This document shows positions 13,301 through 23,636 of a DNA stretch of 64,000 nucleotides, piece after piece. The DNA is from Labyrinthula sp. Ha (taxonomy: Eukaryota > Sar > Bigyra > Labyrinthulida > Labyrinthulaceae). The translations under genes and the position numbers were made by a program. The stretch lies in contig JAALGZ010000001.1 of NCBI GenBank assembly GCA_015227615.1, positions 2,604,001 through 2,668,000 on the forward strand, given 5' to 3'. Below the pieces are notes generated by a model that was not told where the DNA came from, made no database searches, and was given only the letters and a program-made list of their open reading frames with translations. The number at the start of each line of letters is the position of its first letter. Positions within the stretch are counted from its first letter, which is position 1.

Positions 13301-13630
13301 GAGGGTATTCTTAGCAAGATGACTAACTTTCCGCGCATCTTAATGGAACTGGAACTGTTTGAAAAGGACGTGGTTGTTAAATTATCATTTGCACCAAGTC
13401 CTATTCGCAAACTTCCCAGGGAAAAAAACAAAAACATAATGTTCACTCTTTTTTGTGTTCATGGGAATAGAATCATCGATAGTTTTTGTGTTAAATTCAA
13501 AGGAAAACGTGAAGAAAAACGTTTCATATTTAATGCAGAAAAGGTTACATCAACAAGAAAAGTAGAAGCATTTCTTATATCAACAACAAATTTGGGGCTC
13601 GATTTACATCAGTTCTTAGAGCTCTCTTAA
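7396..13630 (+). CDS. ASCC3: ASCC3/Slh1-like Ski2-type RNA helicase with degenerate second cassette
   Basis: Two exons (7396-8311, 8343-13630) joined over a 31-nt intron (8312-8342) give 2067 aa, close to the usual ~2200. The intron interrupts Walker A, and splicing restores APTGAGKS (residues 303-310); this decides the gene model. Cassette 1 has TPEKWDVITRK, DEIH (426-429), SATLPN, 'FGIHHAGMLRTDRN', 'TATLAWGVNLPAH' and 'QCFGRAGRPGFD', then a Sec63 unit. 'NPLAYGI' and 'GMLRTDRN' favour ASCC3 over Brr2. ASCC3 family members unwind nucleic acid in ribosome-collision clearance and alkylation repair. Cassette 2 (from about residue 1225) keeps the fold pattern but lacks Walker A and the DExH box ('LILNDVTAL') and the 'HHAG' and 'WGVN' motifs; a second Sec63-like region ends the protein. 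The start is the first in-frame ATG. It converges with the next gene, 7 bp away. Confidence 0.88.
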
Positions 13631-13637
13631 AATATCT

Positions 13638-14660
13638 TCATCCTTTTGCATAGCATATTAAAGGTAATTCTTCCATGGAGTCTTCATGAACTTTAAGAGT
13701 TTTAGGTGTATCCTGCAGAGTTTGCAGGAGAACCCTGAATAGTTTATTTATTTTTTTGCTCCTGTTTTGCCACATTGTTGCATCAAAATCTCTCATGTAA
13801 GCTAACCCACCAGCTTGTTCAAGTGGTTCGGTCTCAGCTTCCATTAAGGCGATAGCCAAGAGTTCCTCAACTACAGATCTTCTCTGTTTCATAGCTTCAA
13901 TTTTTCTTGAAAGCTTCATAATGTGCTGATTTTTCCTTTTCAAAAGGAGCTCCAGTGCTCGTATTCTAGCCTCGTCGTTTTCCCTTTTTACTACCAACTG
14001 GTTGCTGATATTAACTGGAACAAGAGAATGAACTACAGTTTGCAGAGAAGGTTGTCCTATTTTTTTTTCTTTTTCACCAAAAATTTTTGTAGTGAGGTTC
14101 CACTTGGTTCCACTTGCTGCACTGCAGTTTCTAACTTTTTCCATGTTTTTTATCTTTGAATTTAAATTCATCATTTGCTTCTTCAAGTTGTTTCTTTCGA
14201 CTTCTACCTCCTTTACATGGGTACTTAGCATCTTCATGTCTCTTTCTCTTTGCTTACAGCGCTCTTGCCAACGAAAATAATGCTGTTCATCATTCCTCCC
14301 ACATCGACTGCCTTTCTTTTCATATGTTTTAACCCTTTTTATCTGAGTCATTTTCTCTTGAGAAGGAGAAAAATATGTTTGTGTACTTTGTTCGAACTGG
14401 TTTATTTGCAACTGGTGTTTACTTTCGGTTTGCACTAGAGTATTCTTGAATGAATGAGGATGCTTGTTCTGTTGAGGGTACTTAATTCTCCCATTTGATT
14501 TTTCAAGCATCGCAATTTTTCGCTGAAAAAAGCTTGTGATATTAATATTGTCTCTCCGTGCTGTGGTCAGGGCATTAATTAGGCTATCATTTTCCAGGAA
14601 GGTTGCAGCCAGCTTATTTTTGAGCTCCTCTATCTTTTTATTTTGTGAGTCAGCGGCCAT
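13638..14660 (-). CDS. coiled-coil protein of unknown function
   Basis: A single open frame of 340 aa starting MAADSQNKK. Heptad-like, Lys/Glu/Gln-rich stretches suggest coiled coils in roughly residues 5-60, 125-180 and 225-265. The middle part (about 60-120) is Ser/Thr/Gln-rich and probably disordered. The C-terminus, after 'EQAGGLAYMRDFDATMW', is a helical segment. I do not recognise the family; a centrosomal, basal-body or flagellar structural protein would be a reasonable guess, but no motif proves it. The stop codon is 7 bp from the stop of the helicase on the other strand, so their 3' UTRs must overlap. Confidence 0.7.
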   Translation of the reverse strand: MAADSQNKKIEELKNKLAATFLENDSLINALTTARRDNINITSFFQRKIAMLEKSNGRIKYPQQNKHPHSFKNTLVQTESKHQLQINQFEQSTQTYFSPSQEKMTQIKRVKTYEKKGSRCGRNDEQHYFRWQERCKQRERDMKMLSTHVKEVEVERNNLKKQMMNLNSKIKNMEKVRNCSAASGTKWNLTTKIFGEKEKKIGQPSLQTVVHSLVPVNISNQLVVKRENDEARIRALELLLKRKNQHIMKLSRKIEAMKQRRSVVEELLAIALMEAETEPLEQAGGLAYMRDFDATMWQNRSKKINKLFRVLLQTLQDTPKTLKVHEDSMEELPLICYAKG

Positions 14661-17600
14661 GAAAGGGTTTAGTTTAAATGAACTCTCCGGGTTTGTTTTT
14701 TTCCCCGGAAAGATGCGTTAGCCGTTAAGAAAGAACAAGATGTTTTATTATAAGCTTAGTCAGCTCTCGGGAAATATACAGGTTTAACCACTTGAAACAT
14801 ACAATCACAAAATAAATTAAGCTGCATTTCTTAAAATGTTAATTCAGAGCTTATTCTGAAAAGAGTGATCAGCTGATCTTTTTTGCAGTCTCATATAATT
14901 GCTTAATTGACTATTACCAACTACAAATGTTTAAGAACAAAAAATCAATGTTCATACGAAGGACCTCTATACCTGTTCAAGAATTGCCAAAAAATTTGCA
15001 CTAGATGTATTAAAGAGAATCTTCACATATTTAATTTTAGCTTTCTTATAAAGGTTAACATACTCATAATGAAAGCAACCTAGAATTTAACTCATGGTTT
15101 GCAGGTTTCTCAATTCTATGCTGATTTTTATATAATTGAGACAAAGGGTATGCGTAGAGCCTAGAGTGACCTAAGGCTTATTTGACTGTAGACAGCTTTT
15201 ATATTTGTGACTTTGTTGATAGTAAACAAATCATTGTTCTCAACAGAGATATAGTTACACAACGCGCATGAGGTTCGAAAGGGCACGCTTCTTGCTGAGA
15301 CTTGGACTATCTTTATGTGAGGTACCGAGTAAGCAATTAAACTTTACTAATACTAGAAGGTGAGCAGTCCTCACAATATAGTTCAATTGTGGTTCTAACT
15401 ATGTAATCTTGATGAATGTTTAAGCCTGTTCTTCATTCTATATTCCTCCATGTGTTTTCCATGGTGATCTGCTTGAATTATATTTCACCAGAGTTGTGTC
15501 TAGGGTGCAACGAGATTCCTCATTCAGGAGTCATTTAAACTTTTGATATATTTTCCAGGTGACGAAAGAGACTGAGTGAGTTTGGACACCAAATTGTGTG
15601 AGAAACTAGGAACAAATTGTCTGAGAAACGAGGAACAAATTAAGGAATTGATGAAGGACCTCTCTGAAGACTTCAACGTTGATGACTGAGTATTTGATAA
15701 TACTGAAAAATTTCAAAGATTACTTTGGGTGTGGATATGAGGATCCTCAATACCTCAATAAGGCACTTTCTTTTTGTCTACCACCAGCTTCGACCAAAAT
15801 ATAAACTACATTGGGTAGGTGTTGTTATATACGGAGTCTTGCTCCTAAGTTGAAATTACTGATGGTTTCATTTAAGACGAAGTAAAAAAGAAAAGAGCTA
15901 ATTAGTATCATGCTTTTCCTTTAATTCTACTAAAAAACATAAACTTCCGATCACTGAGTCATTACAGCAAGAATACAAATAGAGCTGCATGTCAAGAGTA
16001 ACAACTGGTTACAGTATGTTACAATATACAGTCAAAAGTTTTTAACAAGCACATCTCAAAACATACCGAAGAAATATGTAAAATTTAAGAGAACGTCATG
16101 TGCTATGAGCTTAAGAAATCAAGTGATTTAAACAATAACAAAACATGATATTAAAAAGGTTATCCAAAAGCTATACCAATAAAATGGGTATTTTCAATCT
16201 GCATATGCGGACATCTACTCTTAATGAATTCTCAGGCATTGATAAACATACTTTAAACATCTTAGTTAGAGACCATTAATTAAACAATACTTTTTTAGTC
16301 ATCTTTGTGGGAAAATGATTACAACTTCACCTCGTATAGTATAAAGAAGGTATTTTCTATATTTTTTCATGAAAGTTGTCGTTATTTGAAGTTAAAAATA
16401 TATTAAGGGTAACTCACCTGCTCTTTTTTGGCATAAAACGTAGTGTTCTCAGGGTTGGCACTTAACAAAGCCACTATCAGCCTATTATAGTTCTATATCG
16501 GCTAGTCCTATAAATAGCAAAGATCATTGGCAGTCTAAGGATTATTTAGGTGCAGATTTAGTATAAATTCAAGTACTCAGTGCAAGAATAAAAGTATCAT
16601 TTAAGGCGGTAAAACAAATAGTAAATATTTCTACCAATGTCTATGAACCCCTACCCTCTATTAAGAAAATTGATAACTTGCGACATCTTACTGTTTAGAC
16701 TAGGCAGATCTTATACATAGCAACATATGTATTAATTCTAATTCTTTTTCTTCATAATTGAACCATAAGAGAAACTTAAGACAAGATTAGGCACTCCGTT
16801 ATATGCTAGTATCATATAATAATTACATCAAGTGACCTGATTATAATCTCCTCCGTTGGGTCCTAAAAGAATAACTTAAAATATTTTCCAAAGCTGCATA
16901 TTTATGTATTTACCTCTCTTTTTTATCCAAAGATATTTATACGCGAATTTTAGAGAAAAATTTTATCCGTAAGAATATATTACCAAGCCCGAGTCCAATA
17001 GTATGAATAATCATAGGAGCCATTGGGTGATTTCCTTTTAGAATTGAACCACCTTAAAAATAACAGGAATCGTAGTTTTTTTCTTGTATAATAACTTTTC
17101 AATAAAATTTTCACATGTTTCTCCAACTCTTCTAGGCTTATTCAAAATTTTTGCCTCGTGTTGACACATATCTTCATACTATAGTTGTTATGTCCGGTAA
17201 GGGAATCATACTTTCGGAATTTGTAATATCACATCCATGCATCAAGATAATTTTTAGGCTCATATTAATCCTTATTAAAAATACTGTTAACGCCATTAAT
17301 CGTTAGCAAAATCTAATCAAGAGTCAATTCTCTAGAACTCTTTATAATATTTAGAACAATAACAAGTAACAGCTTCTAATAGTAGTATCTTGCTGAGATA
17401 ATTCTGCCGCTACATAGTTATTAATTATGGTAACTGAATCATAATATCTAAATAACTATGCTTTTTATTTTTTGTGTGGGGTTGGGTATCTATTTTAGGT
17501 TATATTTGGGTCCTATAGAATCTCTGATTCATATTTCCTTTTAAAGCAGTAACCCTTACCCCAAAGGTGAATTACCATTGATCAAATAAACAGTATAATT

Positions 17601-17872
17601 TATTTTCAAACTTGTCTTTGCGTGTACACTTTTTAATGAAAATTGGATTCTTGAATTAAAATTTTTAATGGTTAAATCAACCATTTCTAAAAGCCCATGT
17701 CAACGGTTTAATATAGCAAAACCTTAGCCTTTAGGTTCCATAGCAATCGTATGTCACACAGAGAAAGCACACACCTGGGTGTGCACAACATAAAGTACGT
17801 GTCAAAGGTTGAAAAACTCAAGTTCAAGGGAAAATAGAAACAAGACAGATAATATAGATTCTACTATATAAT
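14661..17872. other. gene-poor AT-rich interval
   Basis: About 3.2 kb with no recognisable protein or RNA gene on either strand. It holds one diverged copy of the dispersed repeat described below (about 15497-15770). The rest is AT-rich with only short frames. The segment should contain the promoters of the coiled-coil gene (leftward) and the RNase H1 gene (rightward). Confidence 0.5.
15497..15770 (+). repeat. diverged copy of the dispersed MITE-like repeat
   Basis: Starts with GGGTGCAAC, the same terminus as the copy at 32935-33112, and is rich in the family's TGAGGA/CCTCA words. Within it lies a tandem pair of 23-bp units (about 15597-15642) of the form GTSTGAGAAACKAGGAACAA plus ATT, where S is G or C and K is G or T. 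Boundaries are approximate and homology to the clearer copies at 31085 and 40748 is by eye only. Confidence 0.4.
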
Positions 17873-18740
17873 ATGGAAAAATCAAAAAAAAGAAAAAGAA
17901 GTACTTCAAATAAGGGTAATGCAATTTCATTGAACTATTATGCAGTCTCACATGGCCGCATTCCCGGAATATATTTTACAGCAGAGCATTGTAGGTTGCA
18001 GGTAGAGAAGTTCCCTGGATCACGACATAAAAAGTTTAAAGATATTTTACAAGCAGTGGCTGTTATGCAGGATGCACCTTTTAAAATCCCAAAATCTTCT
18101 CCTGGTGCTATTTCCAAAACATCAGATCCCACATTGTCCAAGACCAGTGATTCTGCTTCAAGTCAGACCACCAAGAAACATCGAATTGCTTCCGTAGTTC
18201 GAAAAAAATTGATTACTTCTAGGAATCAGAGCCCACAGTCATCTATTGAAAAAAATTCTAAATATTTACTGTATACGAATGGGAGCTGCATGTGGAACGA
18301 AATGTCAGGAGCGCAGGAGCCACCTTCAGGCTGGGGATATATCATTGTAGACAAGTTCGAACACATTATATTTCAAAGCTTTGGAAAAGTTTGTTTAGCA
18401 GGAAATGTATCTGAAACTTTTGGAGCCGAAGTGATTTCTAACAATACTGCAGAAATTATTGCGATAGGAAGAGGTTTAGAGTATTGTTTGAATAACCTTA
18501 TTCTGAAAGGTAACAAGAAACTACTTGTTCGCAGTTACTCTATCTATGCTATTTGTTTCAGTTAAAGGGACGCTGAATGGAGTGAAAAATAGAGCTTTAA
18601 TATTATATGTTCGAGGAATTCTGAACAAGGTCAAGATAAAAGTGTTTTCAGTTTCTTTTGAGTTTGTGAAGGGACACAGTACTGCCGCCTTCAATAGATT
18701 AGCAGACGCCTTGGCGAGAAAGGGCGCTTCTTCAATTTAG
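17873..18740 (+). CDS. RNase H1-like protein (hybrid-binding domain + RNase H fold) with altered active site
   Basis: Exons 17873-18533 and 18562-18740 join over a 28-nt intron (18534-18561, GTTACT...TTTCAG) into 279 aa. The N-terminus is basic, then a hybrid-binding domain 'YYAVSHGRIPGIYFTAEHC...QVEKFPG' (about 22-55), a Ser/Thr linker, and an RNase H fold with 'LYTNGS', 'NNTAEIIAIG', 'KGHS' and 'RLADALARKGA'. This is cellular RNase H1, which removes RNA from RNA-DNA hybrids. Two of the four metal-binding acids are not where expected: the first Asp is Asn136 (YTNGS for YTDGS), and the third (usual TDS motif) is absent after splicing; without splicing the same stretch reads 'VRSYSIYAI' before losing frame. 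Glu of TAEI and the last Asp remain. It may be an inactive hybrid-binding protein or a decaying gene. Confidence 0.75.
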
Positions 18741-18908
18741 ATTATAGAAAGTAGCGCCTCAGTTAAGAGGTACACCTGAACAATATTTAAAGACCTGTAT
18801 GTTGCGCAGAGAGATTAGGTTTTGAAAATGTGAAATCATTGAGAATGAAACAAGTGTTACCTTAATTATGAATGTGCTATGGGAAAAATACATATGCTGT
18901 GATTATTC

Positions 18909-21900
18909 TTAACCAGAAAATATTCTCTTCCATTCTTTTTTTGCTGCAATTCTTGGTTCTAGAAGAATACCTCCCTTTTCATCTTCTGTTGAGATTACTA
19001 TTTTCTCGATCAGTTTTTTCTTCTTAGTTACTTCGTTCAAAAGGGTCTCTACATCAATGGGGTACATGTATTTCAACAGAGCCCGCTCTAGCCTTCGCAG
19101 TGAGCAACCTGGATGCTGAAAGACATAAGATAATATGAGCTTTTTAAAAGTCTCTTTAAGCTCAACATTTTCAGAGCCATCTATGTTCGTCCATAAGCGA
19201 GGAACAACATAGTCAAACTGATTTTCTTTTCCAGCTGCAAAATCTTTTCCAATAGCTGAAACTGACTCTTCCTCCGTCTGTTCATCTTCGTTTTCCACGT
19301 CCATTTCCCCTCCCGTATCTGAATCTTGGTCTTCGTTTCCGGCGCTTGTTTTTCTTATCTTGAAGCTGGCTTGAATTTCCTCGACGTTGCCCTTTGGAAA
19401 TAATAACCATCTCACACCTCGTTTGTAATGAATAATTCGATAGTGATCGTAGAATGGAGTTCTCACCAATGTCCCATTTTTAATCATTGGCTCGTAGTTA
19501 AAAGCTTTAAGCTTCGCATCTTCCCTCAAGCCAACCTCTCCAGCTGCATAAAACCTTTTTTCGACATCAGCAAAATACTTCTGGTCATGAATTACTCTCT
19601 TAACTCTTTTTGCGTCCTGTTTCTCACTAGAGATACTAACCTTTCGCCTACTTCTAGTACGTTTGGTTGGTGCAACATCATCAGGAGTTTCTTGTATAAG
19701 GCTGGCTCCACGCCTAGTTTTTAACATCTCCGGTAACTGTTCTCCCGATGATGCCATTGTATTCAATTCTTCATGCATCTTTGATTTTTTGTTTATAGCT
19801 AAATTTTTCATGCGTCTACTAGAACTAATTTTCTCCTTCTCTGCAATTCTATCGGTTTCTAACTGTTGCACCAATTTTGTACGCTTTGCTTGAGCACTTT
19901 CAATTTTCCTTTTAAGTTCCTTTTCCCAACCCTCACTTTCCAGAGCACTTGCAGTCTTTGAGTATTCATCTTTCATTGTAAGTGCAAACGAATTTCTCAT
20001 TGAGGTAACACGTAAACACGTCTCAATGGAGTTATCAAATATATTAGGAAGTTTACATTTGTCTTGACAGCCAATGGAAAGCAAACAAGCGCTCAACAAG
20101 TTGTAGTAAGCTTCATATCCAACAATTGCCCTTCTCAGAGTTGAATCAGAAATGTTTTCTTTTCCCTTTGTAAATATCAGAAGGAGTACCCTTTGTTGAG
20201 TTAACAAACGAAGAAACTGAGTTTTTGGAGCTTTAGGACCAGTAAGGGCATTTTCCTCTGTTGCTGCAGGATAATAAAAGTCTTCTGCTCGAATTGCGCG
20301 CAGCGCTAAAGCAACGTGTGTTATTAGATCAGGATCAAGTTCACCTGTAGACGGGTTATTATAGTTGCTCCTGAAACGCTCAAGATCAAAGAATGATCCA
20401 GCTAGTTCCTCTGCCAACTCAGCCGCTTTACGCTTAATTTTTCGGTTAGATTCGGGCGTTAAACTACCTTGTACTAAGTCCTCTTCAATATCAAGATTTG
20501 GAAGGTCTGGATTTAATGGAACATCAACCTCTGGCAAACTAATCGATGTATGTTTCTGATAGTGCCTTTTTGATGTGCCTTTGAGAACCTTGTCTACTTT
20601 TGTCTTCCAGGCCAACAATGAATATGGACAAGTTCCCGGTTTGTGTGGGCAGCTCTGAATTTCAATCGCGTCACGAAAACATTTTCCATCTAACCCATAT
20701 CTATGTAAAAACTGACTCCAATGGTGCGCCTCAAGATAAATTCTCTTTATATCTTGTAGGGATGATATATGTAATATATCTGATTCAACTTGACCAGTTT
20801 TTAAGAAATCATCCAGTCTCCGAGAATCATATTCCTCAATAATTCTTGGTAGACGGACTGGTGAAACAAGGTCGTATGCAAGTCGCTTTTTCTTTTTTCG
20901 TCCACACAAACCTGTGATTGTGAGACTGAATTGCTGGCTTATGCTAGGCTCAGTTTCTATTGCAAAACCATGACTCTTCAAGGTTTGCATGTAAGTATGA
21001 AACTTAATTCGAGCAGTTCTGGCATAGAACCCATGCTCACTTCTAACATCCGCGAATTTCTTCTTCTTTTCTACATCCTCAAGTAGCTTCGCTGGATTCT
21101 TGTAGTGGAATTTTGAGGCAAGTATCAGATACTCTTGAAGGGGCAACCAACTCTCAAATTCATTTAAGACAATTTTATTTCCTTGAGGAAGCGTAGTTTC
21201 AAAGCAATACAACATTTCATGAAAGGTTTGTATAATCTCCATGTAGGCTTTGCCGGAATATAGCCTCTTTATGTCTTCTTTTGCCTGCGTGGCTTGAATA
21301 GAACTTTCTTTGCCCCTTTTTGGTACCAAGTCATCCTGCTGTACCAAATCCATGGAGTTTGGATCCATTTCACCTTCAATAATCTCTCGCTTCACTAAAC
21401 TAAACATATCATTCTCATACCCTGCACGCAATTTTTCAATAAAAAAAGAAGTAAGTTCTTGTTTTTTTCGCGGGTCGTCGTTCGCCAGGTCAAGTAAAGC
21501 TGTCCAGCTTTTAATTCGTCTAATAGGTTGATCAAACTCCTCTTTCATCGCCAAGAGCACATGTTTATCTTCTGGTCTGTATGGGAATGCCAGAGACCTA
21601 TGTTTCCTCATATCGTCACCTGTTTCCTCTTTTCGCATTGGGGGAGCAAGACGCTTATTTCTTGCTGTGAAGTCGTACATTTTCTCCAGCTTCAAGAAAG
21701 TTGATGCTAAGGTTATGGTAGAAATGTCTCCCTGGGGAACATAAGACACTATTCTACCTCTCTGCTTTCCCTTTTCTTTGTTTATTACAAATACTTTGCT
21801 CTTGGCCAGGGTGAGCAGTGTTGTTTCTAACCTTTTTGTGTATAGCGAATCCTTAGCAACAAACCCAAAACCGTAGGCAATGTCAGAGAGCTTCAAACCT

Positions 21901-23018
21901 TTTTTACCTTTAGAAATCAGAAGTCCTAACAACCTATCATGTTCTGTCCTTGAAAAGGTTACCCTTGCCTTTCTTAGACAATACTTCAATGCCTCTGGAT
22001 CTTCTTCTTCCTCTTCAAATGGCTTTTCTTTCACCGCTTCTATGAACCTATTCTTTCTTACTACCCAGTAATCAATCAATCTCTTACTTTTACTCAAATT
22101 TCTATTTTCTTCAGTATCTTTTCTCTTTTCTTGCACTAAGAGGACCTTCGAGGACTTTCCCTTTCTCAATTGATACCTAAACATGAGGTCTCGAAAGGTA
22201 TAATAGTTAATATCTTTTCCAATAAGCTGTTTAATCTTATTCTTTCCCAAGGATTTCAATAATTCAAAAACGTCATGATACATCATTTCATCAATACCTA
22301 GTACTTTTGTTGCGGTAAAGAATACTTCTATGAATTCTCCTACAAGATTTGACTCGTGGTATTTTGACATGTCTTCCATTATGCGTACCTTATGAATAGT
22401 CAATGCATATTTAAAAGTCCTTGATAAAGGTGGACGAAACGAAAACGCTAGTCCAAGGTTTTGCACCTTCGCCATAGCTTTGTTTAAGTAATTGACATTT
22501 CGAACTTTTGCCTTTAGTTCATGCTTAGTATATCCATCTGGCCCTGCCATACCAAGATAATGTAGAAGTTCCTGAACCTGGGTACCCAGTTCATCATATT
22601 CTGATTCATAATATCCCCAAAATCTATTCATTGATGCTTGTGAACAGCTTATTCTAGTAGCTTTGTCCTCAGACAAAAGAGAAAAAGGTACTTCTAGAAG
22701 CTCTGCTTCAACATGTACATCTTCTCGAACTGCCATAAAACCAACACCACTAGTTTCAACCTGCATACGACTAGCTCCTTGAACCATAGCTTCATAGGTA
22801 AGCTTTAGTTGCTTAGATATATGCATGTCCCACGCAAGCTTCTGCAAATGAGCTCTCAACACTTCATCCTCTCCATATATGGACTTAAAGTAGGAGCTTC
22901 GATCTAGAACTTTGTAGAACTCAAAAAGGGAAAGACCACCGATATGGGAATGTTGACAGAATATTAGGTCTATTTGCTTGCAGAATTTTGTAGCTTGAAA
23001 AACGTTATCATCATCCAT
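18909..23018 (-). CDS. GTF3C1: TFIIIC largest subunit, B-block-binding (GTF3C1/tau138 family)
   Basis: A single 1369-aa frame without introns, starting MDDDNVFQATKFC. The most telling part is the C-terminal 'PRLWTNIDGS...LILSYVFQHPGCSLRRLE', the conserved RPW-DG-HPG pattern of GTF3C1 proteins. The N-terminal third contains winged-helix-like blocks ('GLLISKGKKGLKLSDIAYGF', 'LLHYLGMAGPDGYTKHELKA'). Charged, basic linkers (KRTRSRRKVS) lie near residues 1120-1150, with an acidic stretch shortly after. In the family this subunit recognises the internal B box of tRNA genes and recruits TFIIIB for RNA polymerase III. It acts in the nucleus. The gene is shorter than the human form (about 2100 aa). 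It faces the RNase H1 gene with about 170 bp between stops. Confidence 0.8.
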   Translation of the reverse strand: MDDDNVFQATKFCKQIDLIFCQHSHIGGLSLFEFYKVLDRSSYFKSIYGEDEVLRAHLQKLAWDMHISKQLKLTYEAMVQGASRMQVETSGVGFMAVREDVHVEAELLEVPFSLLSEDKATRISCSQASMNRFWGYYESEYDELGTQVQELLHYLGMAGPDGYTKHELKAKVRNVNYLNKAMAKVQNLGLAFSFRPPLSRTFKYALTIHKVRIMEDMSKYHESNLVGEFIEVFFTATKVLGIDEMMYHDVFELLKSLGKNKIKQLIGKDINYYTFRDLMFRYQLRKGKSSKVLLVQEKRKDTEENRNLSKSKRLIDYWVVRKNRFIEAVKEKPFEEEEEDPEALKYCLRKARVTFSRTEHDRLLGLLISKGKKGLKLSDIAYGFGFVAKDSLYTKRLETTLLTLAKSKVFVINKEKGKQRGRIVSYVPQGDISTITLASTFLKLEKMYDFTARNKRLAPPMRKEETGDDMRKHRSLAFPYRPEDKHVLLAMKEEFDQPIRRIKSWTALLDLANDDPRKKQELTSFFIEKLRAGYENDMFSLVKREIIEGEMDPNSMDLVQQDDLVPKRGKESSIQATQAKEDIKRLYSGKAYMEIIQTFHEMLYCFETTLPQGNKIVLNEFESWLPLQEYLILASKFHYKNPAKLLEDVEKKKKFADVRSEHGFYARTARIKFHTYMQTLKSHGFAIETEPSISQQFSLTITGLCGRKKKKRLAYDLVSPVRLPRIIEEYDSRRLDDFLKTGQVESDILHISSLQDIKRIYLEAHHWSQFLHRYGLDGKCFRDAIEIQSCPHKPGTCPYSLLAWKTKVDKVLKGTSKRHYQKHTSISLPEVDVPLNPDLPNLDIEEDLVQGSLTPESNRKIKRKAAELAEELAGSFFDLERFRSNYNNPSTGELDPDLITHVALALRAIRAEDFYYPAATEENALTGPKAPKTQFLRLLTQQRVLLLIFTKGKENISDSTLRRAIVGYEAYYNLLSACLLSIGCQDKCKLPNIFDNSIETCLRVTSMRNSFALTMKDEYSKTASALESEGWEKELKRKIESAQAKRTKLVQQLETDRIAEKEKISSSRRMKNLAINKKSKMHEELNTMASSGEQLPEMLKTRRGASLIQETPDDVAPTKRTRSRRKVSISSEKQDAKRVKRVIHDQKYFADVEKRFYAAGEVGLREDAKLKAFNYEPMIKNGTLVRTPFYDHYRIIHYKRGVRWLLFPKGNVEEIQASFKIRKTSAGNEDQDSDTGGEMDVENEDEQTEEESVSAIGKDFAAGKENQFDYVVPRLWTNIDGSENVELKETFKKLILSYVFQHPGCSLRRLERALLKYMYPIDVETLLNEVTKKKKLIEKIVISTEDEKGGILLEPRIAAKKEWKRIFSG

Positions 23019-23161
23019 TTATCAAATATCAAGGGTAATTTACTATCGACAGATTTTTCTTTTCTTTGGTTTTTCCGATCGAATATACAACGGTTTATTC
23101 GACAAAAGCCCCAAAAAAGTTGAGCAGCTGAAGCTTTAATTTATAAGAAATAAGTACAAAA

Positions 23162-23636
23162 TCAGGGGCATATAAATAGTTTAAAAATATCAATTATATT
23201 CTCAAGAGAGTTAAATGTTCTGTTTGATAGGACTAAATTTCCTCGAGTTGCGATAGAATCCTCCTTCCTGTGATGTTGCAAAGGCAGTTTCTTTCTTGCT
23301 GGGGACAACTTAACAACCGCTGACACTACAAATTGCAAGTATAATCTCCAAAACGCTGCACATCTATGACATTTTACCAAAGGAAAATATTAATTCTTCA
23401 GCTGGCTGCCTAAACCGAGTAACACAAAAGTCTTCTGTTACTAACGAGGCCACAACCTGTGGTTTAAATGTTAATGAACCAAATTTCAAAGCAAGATATA
23501 TTTGTTCAAAGTGTCTTGAATCGTTTAAGGAGTTCATTATGAGTTCCTTAGAGCTCATGAAATTTCTCATGGTCATGCTTATGTGTGCCGCTACTGAACC
23601 AGGAGCAACTATTTTATCAACGTTCCACTCAAACTG
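23162..23636 (-). CDS. 3' part of a multi-exon gene, function unknown
   Basis: Two minus-strand frames join in phase over a putative 22-nt intron (23356-23377 on the plus strand; GTAAAATGT...TGCAG). The joined product runs from 'QFEWNVDKIVAPGSVAAHIS' through 'FRQPAEELIFSF' to 'AFWRLYLQFVVSAVVKLSP' and ends 'FKLFICP'. Upstream, a further open stretch (about 23744-23930) could supply earlier exons, but I could not resolve the junctions. I do not recognise the protein. A 22-nt intron would be shorter than any other in the window, so the model is tentative; the gene might equally be two short unrelated frames. Confidence 0.35.
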
